A stretch of DNA of 39,610 nucleotides from a virus: the IMG/VR virus record IMGVR_UViG_3300032240_002138, positions 1 to 39,610 of that record, one strand, 5' to 3'. The notes beneath the pieces were generated by a model. That model was not told the origin of the DNA, did no database searches, and worked only from the letters and a program-made list of their open reading frames with translations. This document shows positions 32,066 through 38,306 of the stretch, one piece after another; positions within the stretch are counted from its first letter, which is position 1; every line of letters begins with the position of its first letter. The position numbers and the translations under genes were made by a program.

Positions 32066-32521
32066 TATTTCTATGACACGTTTTACATTATTTTCTGTCA
32101 ACCCATCATCTGCATTGGTTTGCACAAATTCTATAGGATATGTTTCTGGAAAAAAGAATTCCACATCATCCACAATCGCAAATTTAGTAACATCGGAATG
32201 TCGGGTTAACCATTCATTCACTTCATTTTCACGATTTCTTGGAGAAATACTTTTGGTAACATCAATGATTTTTTCACCATATTGAAAACCTTTTTCTTTC
32301 AAGAACTTTTTTAAATCCGGCAACGAATGATGGTATCTCCATGCCGATGAAATAACAACGTCACAATTTGTTTGTTCAACGATTGCATTTAATCGCCTAA
32401 CCAATGTTTCAGATAAATGGACACTAGGATTTGAATAATCAATATCCTCGGCAGCAACCAAAAACCAATGTTTTCGATTGTTTAAAACTCCATCAAAATC
32501 TATGAATAAAATTTTACTCAT
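32057..32521 (-). CDS. HAD-superfamily phosphatase (HAD_SAK-like)
   Basis: 154 residues. Motif I is FIDFDGVLNN at 6-15 (DxDGVLxN), motif II is VVISSAWRYHH near residue 55, and the acidic motif IV is IVDDVEFFFP near 116. This exact combination (DFDGVLN, SSAWR, DDD/E) is the HAD domain known from Swiss-army-knife RNA repair proteins and many stand-alone phage proteins. Likely role: removal of 3'-phosphates or similar end phosphates during RNA repair, complementary to the kinase at 30574. It follows the phosphoesterase gene at 32523 with a one-base gap. Confidence 0.82.
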   Translation of the reverse strand: MSKILFIDFDGVLNNRKHWFLVAAEDIDYSNPSVHLSETLVRRLNAIVEQTNCDVVISSAWRYHHSLPDLKKFLKEKGFQYGEKIIDVTKSISPRNRENEVNEWLTRHSDVTKFAIVDDVEFFFPETYPIEFVQTNADDGLTENNVKRVIEILK

Positions 32522-32522
32522 G

Positions 32523-33071
32523 TTATTCCTGTTTACCGTGATGGTCGATTGGCTTGAATGTTTTCTTTGCCATTATTTTTGCCACTTCATCAAATGAGAG
32601 TGGTGTAAAATTATGACAGTCTACTCCACAATCAAAACTTAAACTATTCGGGTCATCTGGCAATGTTCCGTGTGAATGACCATACAAATGCCATGCGCCT
32701 CGGTGAGACTTGTTCCAAACCCTCATTGCATAGTGTGAAAGTGTAATGTCCTGTCCATTTACCTGAATTTCTCGGTATGAATCGGAATATGCATAAAACT
32801 TATCACGGAGTTTCCATGCCAACTTATCATGGTTTCCTTTGATAAATATAATTAAACCATTGAGTCTGCTCAAAATATTGGTCAAATAATAATCTTCTCC
32901 ACCAAAAGTAAAATCGCCCAAGTGATAAATTATATCATCTTTACCAACTTTATTGTTCCAATTGTTAATAATAATGTTATTCATTTCAACAGTATCATTA
33001 AAAGGGCGGTTGCAGTATTTGATAATATTTCCGTGGTGAAAATGTGTATCTGATGTAAAAAATGTATTCAT
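32523..33071 (-). CDS. Calcineurin-like metallophosphoesterase
   Basis: 182 residues. Motifs: TSDTHFHHGNII (DxH) near residue 6, HLGDFTFGG (GDxx) near 51, KGNHDKL (GNHD) near 78, LSHYAMRVW near 110 and LYGHSHG (GHxH) near 128. This compact form (SDTHFGHxNII ... GNHD ... GHxH) is common in phages and bacteria and its substrates are poorly known; a cyclic phosphodiesterase or phosphatase activity is plausible. The promoter with TATAAT 9 bases upstream makes it near-leaderless. It is co-transcribed with the HAD phosphatase gene. Confidence 0.88.
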   Translation of the reverse strand: MNTFFTSDTHFHHGNIIKYCNRPFNDTVEMNNIIINNWNNKVGKDDIIYHLGDFTFGGEDYYLTNILSRLNGLIIFIKGNHDKLAWKLRDKFYAYSDSYREIQVNGQDITLSHYAMRVWNKSHRGAWHLYGHSHGTLPDDPNSLSFDCGVDCHNFTPLSFDEVAKIMAKKTFKPIDHHGKQE

Positions 33072-33080
33072 AATGGTTGT

Positions 33081-33108
33081 ATTATATCAGATACCAAAGA
33101 AAAATCAA
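33081..33108 (-). promoter_or_regulatory. Early promoter, near-leaderless
   Basis: Minus strand: TTGATT (33103-33108), 16-base spacer, perfect TATAAT (33081-33086), 9 bases to the ATG at 33071. Confidence 0.75.
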
Positions 33109-33177
33109 GCTGTTTTTGCTACCGCTGTTCTGTATTCGCATAACACTCATCCTATGGAAACAGCAAAAATATAGGAT

Positions 33178-33654
33178 TCACTTGATTAAACTTTTTTTAT
33201 AACTCTCTAAGTAACTAATTATGTTGCGTTTACCAATAGAATTCATACTATGAACATAATATTCAGGAATATCAAGTCCTTTGTTCATGCAATATTCTAC
33301 GAGCCATTTGGCGCAATCATAGCCAGTTTTTTCTTTATATTTGGCGTAGTTTAATTTAAGGGGGTCAAGAATTTTATCTTCATCTTTTACCACGTTGAAA
33401 TAATCACGCATATGTTCAAACCCTAAGTCATGGTCGCTCCAATATTTAATTGGTAAACCATTGGATTCTATACACTTAACAAATTCATCATAGTTTCTAA
33501 CTAAAATGAATGGATAATCCGATGGAATTTTGTTATTGACATCGCAAAGATTGTCAACCTGATTTAACGTCCTCAAATCATCTAAAATTAAATAATATGT
33601 ATATTTTTCCATTTTATGGTCATTTACCAAATCGTGGTCTATATTTATATTCAT
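33178..33654 (-). CDS. Cyclic-phosphate processing receiver-domain (cREC)-like protein
   Basis: 158 residues. The core reads YLILDDLRT near residue 21, FILVRNYDEFVKCI near 49, YWSDHDLG at 71-78, TGYDCAKWLVEYC at 110-122 and YYVHSMNSIGKRNI near 132. This is the pattern of the cREC family, a receiver-like domain predicted to process cyclic phosphates in RNA repair settings. The DHDLG and HSMN motifs carry the expected active-site residues. The start at 33654 is supported by a promoter with 7 bases from TATAAT to ATG; a later Met at residue 15 is possible. It fits with the kinase, HAD and ligase genes nearby. Confidence 0.75.
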   Translation of the reverse strand: MNINIDHDLVNDHKMEKYTYYLILDDLRTLNQVDNLCDVNNKIPSDYPFILVRNYDEFVKCIESNGLPIKYWSDHDLGFEHMRDYFNVVKDEDKILDPLKLNYAKYKEKTGYDCAKWLVEYCMNKGLDIPEYYVHSMNSIGKRNIISYLESYKKSLIK

Positions 33655-33661
33655 ATGAAAG

Positions 33662-33690
33662 ATTATAACAGATAGCTAAATCGATGTCAA
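33662..33690 (-). promoter_or_regulatory. Early leaderless promoter; the -35 box contains the upstream stop codon
   Basis: Minus strand: perfect TTGACA (33685-33690), 17-base spacer, perfect TATAAT (33662-33667), 7 bases to the ATG at 33654. The TGA in TTGACA is the stop codon of the ABC-GNAT gene. Confidence 0.88.
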
Positions 33691-34796
33691 ATAAATAGTT
33701 TAGCATCCTGTTCATTGGCAGACTGTCCGATATATTCAAACGCATAACAATTTCTGGCAGATGAAAACCATCCTCGTGAATTCATACTTTCATTAATAGG
33801 ATTTCTGGATTTTCTACTATGTGTAGTCTCTTTCCATTTATCAAGATTCTTTAGGCGGTGAGCAATCATAGCTGGATGAGCAGTTTTACTAAAATATCTA
33901 CATCCATTTGCTTTGAAAACACTTCCCATAAAATCGCTCAATTTAACACCTATACCCAACCCCTGGTAATCCGGCAACACCACGGTTCTACTAGCTCTCC
34001 ACCCTTTCCTTACTACAGGGTGGGGAAAAGCCAGAATTGCAGTAAAAGCGACGGGAATCCCCTCCCATGTAGCAATGTAACATTTAGCCGATTTGTTTAA
34101 TTTTGCACTTAAATAATGATGTGGCTTGAACAAGTCCCACGCTTGATATTTACAACGGAATACTTCGAGTGAAATGTTAGGTCGGTGAAGTGACCCCCTT
34201 GGCAAAACATGAGTTTCGCCTTCGGTGGGGTTGTAAATCCAATCAGGTTGAACCCAATCAATGATATCACTATGACATGATGCCAATATAATCTTTTTAT
34301 TATGTTTCCTGATATATTTTTGAACACTATTACATGCGGATTTAGCAACATTTCTGTCAACCACACTAGTAAATTCGTCCACGAGAATAATATCATTTTT
34401 ACCCATCAGACTACGAGCCAAATCAGCACGAAATTTTTCACCATTGCTTAATGCATTATATGGTCTAATCCAAGCGGGAACAGTTCCAAATCCAACACTA
34501 CAAAGCACTTCGGAAGCTTCTTGTGGGGAGCAATCTTTGAAATTGCTAATCATTGGAATATTGTTGTCCCAACTGTGTTGGGTAATATCACCAAACTCTC
34601 TTAATAATGTAGATTTACCTGCACCACTTGAACCACAAATCAAACCGATGTTCCATTTATCAGGCAACTGTATATTGTTTTGAATGACTACCACACTTTT
34701 GTCTTCAATGGGAACATCAAACATTTTAGAAACAATGTCTGTGTATGTGTCTTTTACAACGGGCGATTCTAAAATAATTGTGTTAGATTTGGTCAT
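33687..34796 (-). CDS. ABC-type ATPase fused to a GNAT acetyltransferase domain
   Basis: 369 residues. The first 200 residues form a soluble ABC ATPase: Walker A GSSGAGKST at 55-63, signature LSNGEKFRADLARSL from 116, Walker B IILVDE at 136-141, D-loop region SVVDR and switch histidine in ASCHSDI (H175). Residues about 205-369 form a GNAT-like domain: CYIATWEGIPVAFTAILAF (strands 2-4), then SRTVVLPDYQGLGIGVKLSD with the acetyl-CoA pyrophosphate loop QGLGIG at 278-283. No membrane segment exists, so it is not a transporter. The substrate is unknown; modification of a nucleic acid or protein with ATP-driven remodelling is a guess. It overlaps the upstream gene by 14 bases. Confidence 0.82.
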   Translation of the reverse strand: MTKSNTIILESPVVKDTYTDIVSKMFDVPIEDKSVVVIQNNIQLPDKWNIGLICGSSGAGKSTLLREFGDITQHSWDNNIPMISNFKDCSPQEASEVLCSVGFGTVPAWIRPYNALSNGEKFRADLARSLMGKNDIILVDEFTSVVDRNVAKSACNSVQKYIRKHNKKIILASCHSDIIDWVQPDWIYNPTEGETHVLPRGSLHRPNISLEVFRCKYQAWDLFKPHHYLSAKLNKSAKCYIATWEGIPVAFTAILAFPHPVVRKGWRASRTVVLPDYQGLGIGVKLSDFMGSVFKANGCRYFSKTAHPAMIAHRLKNLDKWKETTHSRKSRNPINESMNSRGWFSSARNCYAFEYIGQSANEQDAKLFI

Positions 34797-35100
34797 AATG
34801 AAATAATCTTCCGCCGTGTATATTACATCTAGCAGCCAATTCTGTCAACCATTTATTATCTATATTTTTATCAAGGGCATATATAGTAGAGAATTTATAT
34901 CCACAAATATTTGATAAGTCGTTCTTTTTAAGGTCTATCCATACAATTTTACTACCATCGTTAAATTTAATATGATTACCACATTCTTCGGTAATAAGTA
35001 AAATAGTATCGTCGCTAAATATTGAATCGAGTATAATATCCTTCATGGAAAGAAATGAAGTATGAAAACTGGTAGCTACCCCTATTACATTGGCATTCAT
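34783..35100 (-). CDS. Hypothetical protein coupled to the ABC-GNAT gene
   Basis: 105 residues from the ATG at 35100 (MNANVIGVATSFHTSFLSMK). An in-frame ATG at 35109 overlaps the upstream stop and is also possible. It is alpha/beta in pattern (DDTILLITEECGNHIKF, KIVWIDLKK) with a C-terminal WLTELAARCNIHGGRLFHYD. No family is recognised. It lies one base after the phosphoesterase gene and overlaps the ABC-GNAT gene, so it may be a partner of the fusion protein. Confidence 0.65.
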   Translation of the reverse strand: MNANVIGVATSFHTSFLSMKDIILDSIFSDDTILLITEECGNHIKFNDGSKIVWIDLKKNDLSNICGYKFSTIYALDKNIDNKWLTELAARCNIHGGRLFHYDQI

Positions 35101-35101
35101 G

Positions 35102-35752
35102 TTATACATGATGGTCAACTGCAACAATTCCTTTACTATTCATGATACCACGAATTTCATCCATGTTATAAGGACGTTTCAAACCTTCCCACCCCACATC
35201 AAGAATCTTACTAGTCTTATTTTCGGCAGTAGACGGGTCAAAATTATAATGGGAGTGACCACAAAGATGCCATGCCCCATCTTTCATATAATTAAACACG
35301 CTTATTGGATAATGACCCAATATCATATATTGACCATCTACTGTGATTTCTTGATAGTTACCCAAAAATATAACATTCTTATATCGCAATGGATACACTT
35401 CAATATCATCCATATATTTACTTGCGATTTCACGCTTATAGATTTGCCATGTAGGAGCATTATGGTTTCCCCATAAAAGGTAAATGTTTTTACAGTTCAA
35501 TCGGGCAATAAATGCTTCAAATTGTTCCTCGGTGCAATTCAATGTAATATCACCAAGATGAAACAATATATCGTTAGGACGAACAATTGCATTGATTTGG
35601 GTAATTTCATCCTCGTTCATTTCTTCCACGCTATTGTAACCACGTTGCGCCCACAATGGCACAGGCCATTTTGGATTATGATTGTAATGTGTATCACTTA
35701 CAAAATAAACCTTTTGGTCATCAGTCTGCTTAAATTTTAATAACTTGTTCAT
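35102..35752 (-). CDS. Calcineurin-like metallophosphoesterase
   Basis: 216 residues from the ATG at 35752; a GTG at 35767 would add five residues. Motifs: FVSDTHYNHNPKW near residue 17, FHLGDITLN near 63, LLWGNHNAP near 91 (GNHN in place of GNHD), ILGHYPISVF near 145 and LCGHSHYNF near 162. It belongs to the same broad family as the phosphoesterase at 32523 but is clearly different in sequence, so the two are not recent duplicates. The GNHN variant keeps the metal-binding asparagine and histidine. It is in an operon with the ABC-GNAT gene. Confidence 0.86.
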   Translation of the reverse strand: MNKLLKFKQTDDQKVYFVSDTHYNHNPKWPVPLWAQRGYNSVEEMNEDEITQINAIVRPNDILFHLGDITLNCTEEQFEAFIARLNCKNIYLLWGNHNAPTWQIYKREIASKYMDDIEVYPLRYKNVIFLGNYQEITVDGQYMILGHYPISVFNYMKDGAWHLCGHSHYNFDPSTAENKTSKILDVGWEGLKRPYNMDEIRGIMNSKGIVAVDHHV

Positions 35753-35789
35753 GCTCCACTTTCCCACTCTTTCTCTTTGTATTTCAAAA

Positions 35790-36152
35790 TTATGCTTTCT
35801 TTATAGACTTCAATCCATCAGCGTATTTATTACCTTGTTCGGTGAGTCCGTATAGTGGTTCTCCGTGGGTATCATATTCTTTAACTTCAACCAAACCTTT
35901 TGCAACAAGGTCTTGAATGGTTTCACGAGTATTTTCCAGCATAATTTCATCAAACATGCGTTCGGCTTCTTCATCTGACACGGTATAATTAAGTTCTTCT
36001 TTAATCATACCAATTGCAGTTTCACGGTCAATTAAAACATTTTCATCATTAACAACGACTTTTTCAACAAAATCGGCGTTTGCTTGTGTGAAGTTTAACA
36101 AATCATCAATGCTGCCATTGAAAGGTTTTCCTAGAATATCATTTTGTTTCAT
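35790..36152 (-). CDS. Hypothetical protein with winged-helix-like C-terminus
   Basis: 120 residues starting MKQNDILGKPFNGSIDDLLN. The second half (ETIQDLVAKGLVEVKEYD then EPLYGLTEQGNKYADG) has the helix-wing pattern of winged-helix DNA-binding domains (xxLxxKGLVxxxxx...YxLTxxGxxxA). It could be a small transcription regulator, but this rests on pattern only. It has a TTGACA promoter with exactly 6 bases between the -10 box and ATG. Confidence 0.65.
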   Translation of the reverse strand: MKQNDILGKPFNGSIDDLLNFTQANADFVEKVVVNDENVLIDRETAIGMIKEELNYTVSDEEAERMFDEIMLENTRETIQDLVAKGLVEVKEYDTHGEPLYGLTEQGNKYADGLKSIKKA

Positions 36153-36158
36153 ACTTAA

Positions 36159-36186
36159 AATATATCAAATTTTATAAAAATGTCAA
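36159..36186 (-). promoter_or_regulatory. Early leaderless promoter; the -35 box contains the upstream stop codon
   Basis: Minus strand: perfect TTGACA (36181-36186), 16-base spacer, TATATT (36159-36164), 6 bases to the ATG at 36152. The TGA of TTGACA is the stop of the gene at 36183-36464. Confidence 0.85.
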
Positions 36187-36464
36187 GAATGAATTTTGGA
36201 TTGGGTGGTATCATTTTTAAGGTCTTGCATCATATCCCAATACACATCAATCATTTGTGGGGATGCTTCCATTAAAAACACATCTTTATCAATCCGACCA
36301 ATTAAATTAAATTCTTGGTCGGCATTCAATTCTTCTTTCAATGCTTGATACTCAATATCCGTGGGTTTTTCCCAATAACCACAGAAATGCAAGATGTATA
36401 AAGCACCTTCTACTTTTTCATAGGCAATTATACCGTGTGTAAATTTTTTGTTTGTATCTGTCAT
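36183..36464 (-). CDS. Hypothetical protein (93 aa)
   Basis: Starts MTDTNKKFTHGIIAYEKVEG, with a beta-rich first half (ALYILHFCGYWEKPTD) and a helical acidic second half ending DMMQDLKNDTT. No family is recognised. It lies just after the terminator of the RNA ligase gene and no consensus -35 could be found before it, so its promoter is unclear; some read-through is likely. Confidence 0.62.
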   Translation of the reverse strand: MTDTNKKFTHGIIAYEKVEGALYILHFCGYWEKPTDIEYQALKEELNADQEFNLIGRIDKDVFLMEASPQMIDVYWDMMQDLKNDTTQSKIHS

Positions 36465-36469
36465 AAATT

Positions 36470-36505
36470 TTAAAATGAAAAGTGGGTGTGTTTTACCACA
36501 CCCAC
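36470..36505 (-). terminator. Rho-independent terminator of the RNA ligase gene
   Basis: Perfect 9-bp GC-rich stem GTGGGTGTG/CACACCCAC (36482-36490 with 36497-36505), 6-base loop, followed on the minus strand by TTTTCATTTT. Confidence 0.88.
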
Positions 36506-36510
36506 GTTGA

Positions 36511-37545
36511 TTACTTTTTACTATCGTATGATTTGTTAATCACTTTGAACGATTTACCACCAGCCATTTTGATGACAACACCTTCAAATGGAACACCATT
36601 AATGGTATCAATTGCTTCATCATATTTTTTGATTAATTCAGGAGTTAAAACTACACCTTTTTCAATCATAGGCACGGTTTCAATACCTAACGCATCAGCA
36701 ACTTTTTCATAATAATGAGGGCTATCAGTGCCTTCATATTGAAGTGTGTCCAAATTGAACACATTGAACAATGCAAAACCAAGCGGTCTGGTTGCATGAG
36801 GATTGCTGGCAAAACCTTGAATATTGTTGCCATACATTTCACCACGCAATGCCAAATTAACATTATTCATGTTGCAATATGCTTTTAACTTGTCGATAAG
36901 ATTGTATTTCTTAACAACTTGTGTATACTTGTTATCGCAATCGGGTTTGAGTTCGAGACTACGAGACGTAATACCCGTAACATAATCAAGAACTTGGTCA
37001 ACTTTCTTGCAAAATACGGTCAAAGAACTACCATCAACCTTGAGGGTAACATCAACAATTTGACCAAACGGCAAATCGTCAATATTTTGGTATCTCGATT
37101 CGTCGGTTTTACCAAGACCAAATGGTAAATTACCTTTGGCATTTAAATCCTGTGGAGCAGGTGGTTCATACTTGGTAATACCGAGAATTTGAGACACCTC
37201 ATCCCCTTCTTCCCACGGAAATTGTGTTTCTACGGGGTTTCCCTTTCCATCATCAACCGCAACAGATTTCCCAATAGGAAGCAATGTAATGGATTCCACA
37301 ATACCAAAAGACCATTCCTTACGGAGTTTGATTGCTTTAACACGATTGCTCTTTGCTTTGTAGATTTTAGCCCATTCAGTATCTGGAAGCACAGTATCCG
37401 GCTGTATGAAACAAATTAATTCATTGGTTTTATACACATTTTTCTTTACAATCGATTGGTATCCTAATACACAAACAATTTCCAACAAATCTGCATTTGG
37501 ATGGGGAACAATTTTATTAATTCTCTCAATACTTGCTAATTTCAT
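36511..37545 (-). CDS. RNA ligase, DraRnl (Rnl5)-like
   Basis: 344 residues from the ATG at 37545; DraRnl has about 342. The N-terminal 120 residues look like the OB-fold domain typical of this branch (IERINKIVPHPNADLLEIV, IQPDTVLPD). The nucleotidyltransferase domain has motif I LKVDGSS with Lys169 as the AMP acceptor, motif III LRGEMYG at 233-239, motif IV FEGVVIKM at 320-327 and motif V FKVINKSY at 333-340. Enzymes of this branch seal nicks with a 3'-OH RNA end in duplex nucleic acid. All core motifs are present. It probably acts with the kinase, phosphatase and cREC-like proteins encoded in the same block. Confidence 0.92.
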   Translation of the reverse strand: MKLASIERINKIVPHPNADLLEIVCVLGYQSIVKKNVYKTNELICFIQPDTVLPDTEWAKIYKAKSNRVKAIKLRKEWSFGIVESITLLPIGKSVAVDDGKGNPVETQFPWEEGDEVSQILGITKYEPPAPQDLNAKGNLPFGLGKTDESRYQNIDDLPFGQIVDVTLKVDGSSLTVFCKKVDQVLDYVTGITSRSLELKPDCDNKYTQVVKKYNLIDKLKAYCNMNNVNLALRGEMYGNNIQGFASNPHATRPLGFALFNVFNLDTLQYEGTDSPHYYEKVADALGIETVPMIEKGVVLTPELIKKYDEAIDTINGVPFEGVVIKMAGGKSFKVINKSYDSKK

Positions 37546-37553
37546 ATACAATG

Positions 37554-37582
37554 ATTGTAATATATTTTTTTTATTTTGTCAA
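37554..37582 (-). promoter_or_regulatory. Early promoter of the RNA ligase gene, near-leaderless
   Basis: Minus strand: perfect TTGACA (37577-37582), 17-base spacer, TACAAT (37554-37559), 8 bases to the ATG at 37545. Confidence 0.82.
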
Positions 37583-37612
37583 TGAAATTTTCGACATTTT
37601 GGTTAAATTTGA

Positions 37613-37622
37613 ATATTTATAT
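37613..37622 (+). promoter_or_regulatory. Candidate late promoter motif ATATTTATAT
   Basis: Exact ATATTTATAT, ending 6 bases before the ATG at 37629. No sigma70-like boxes are seen. Confidence 0.5.
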
Positions 37623-37628
37623 TAGAGT

Positions 37629-37973
37629 ATGAGTATCAAAGACGCTATTACATTGTTAAAAGAGGCATCTGGTTCGGGGAATGTTGGCAACCAACAAGCC
37701 AAGGGGTCAACAAAAACAACCCAAACTGTAACTAATCCAGCAGGAACGGTGGTTCGCATGTCACAATCATTGAAAGATTCCACGAGACTGCATGGTGCAG
37801 ATGATAATACGTATGATTTTTTCCAATATAAAGGTGATAATAAAAAATATGGTAATACTCACACGTTAGGAACTGAAAAAAGAAGTGCAATTCCAACTAA
37901 TATGAAAAAAGATGGATTGAAAATGCCATCTTTAAAGAATATTATAAGTGAATTTATAAAAAAACAAAATTGA
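37629..37973 (+). CDS. Putative head-packaged protein (114 aa) with LKE-A cleavage-like site
   Basis: Starts MSIKDAITLLKEASGSG: an amphipathic helix ending L-K-E followed by A-S-G, which fits the T4 gp21 prohead protease consensus (L/I-x-E before A, G or S). The rest is polar, Thr/Asn/Lys-rich and probably flexible. It ends in another amphipathic stretch (SLKNIISEFIKKQN). A late-type motif lies upstream. No family is recognised. A head or ejected protein is inferred from the N-terminus and the promoter type. Confidence 0.6.
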   Translation: MSIKDAITLLKEASGSGNVGNQQAKGSTKTTQTVTNPAGTVVRMSQSLKDSTRLHGADDNTYDFFQYKGDNKKYGNTHTLGTEKRSAIPTNMKKDGLKMPSLKNIISEFIKKQN

Positions 37974-38047
37974 TTGTTTTAAAATTTCAAATGATATATA
38001 TAGAAAGTCAGATGTTATAGCATTTGATTAAGATAAAGGAAAATATT

Positions 38048-38209
38048 ATGATATTATTTATAGCAAAAATTGTTGTATTGGTCGGCGGCGGGTTCGTTGC
38101 TGGCGTATTGGTTGGTCGCAGAAATAAAACTTTAGTTGAAAAGGCAGTTACCGATGTTAAATCCGTTGGAACCGCTGCATCAACAGTTGTTGATACAATC
38201 AAAAAGTAA
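38048..38209 (+). CDS. Small membrane protein (53 aa)
   Basis: Starts MILFIAKIVVLVGGGFVAGV with a single membrane segment (residues about 2-23, glycine-rich), then a basic turn LVGRRNK and a polar amphipathic helix. The start at 38048 is preferred over the upstream TTG at 38024 because of a good AAAGGA Shine-Dalgarno 7 bases before it, one of the few clear ones in the window. The topology with positive charges after the span suggests an N-out orientation. Function unknown. A strong terminator follows. Confidence 0.65.
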   Translation: MILFIAKIVVLVGGGFVAGVLVGRRNKTLVEKAVTDVKSVGTAASTVVDTIKK

Positions 38210-38244
38210 AAATTTGGTGTCAGTCATTCAGTTCGTTCGTTCGT

Positions 38245-38289
38245 AAAAAAACCGTTAATTACCGTTTAATTAACGGTTTTCTTTTTTTT
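38245..38289 (+). terminator. Strong rho-independent terminator
   Basis: Perfect stem AACCGTTAATTA (38250-38261) / TAATTAACGGTT (38267-38278), extendable by flanking A-T pairs, 5-base loop, followed by TTCTTTTTTTT. Confidence 0.92.
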
Positions 38290-38293
38290 GTTG

Positions 38294-38303
38294 ATATTTA
38301 TAT
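38294..38303 (+). promoter_or_regulatory. Candidate late promoter motif ATATTTATAT
   Basis: Exact ATATTTATAT 3 bases before the ATG at 38307, directly after a terminator. Because transcription from upstream is stopped, a promoter is needed here, which makes this the best single piece of support for the motif. Confidence 0.6.
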
Positions 38304-38306
38304 CAT

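Noticed and set aside
33641-33650. ATATTTATAT on the plus strand as a late promoter
   Set aside because: It is followed only by a six-codon ORF and lies inside the minus-strand cREC-like gene, so it is probably chance in AT-rich DNA.
34109-34396. Minus-strand ORF overlapping the ABC-GNAT gene
   Set aside because: Same strand but a different frame inside the ABC domain, whose motifs leave no doubt about the true frame.
38231-38244. GTTCGTTCGTTCG tandem tetranucleotide as a repeat element
   Set aside because: Only three units, next to a terminator; too short to claim a functional repeat.
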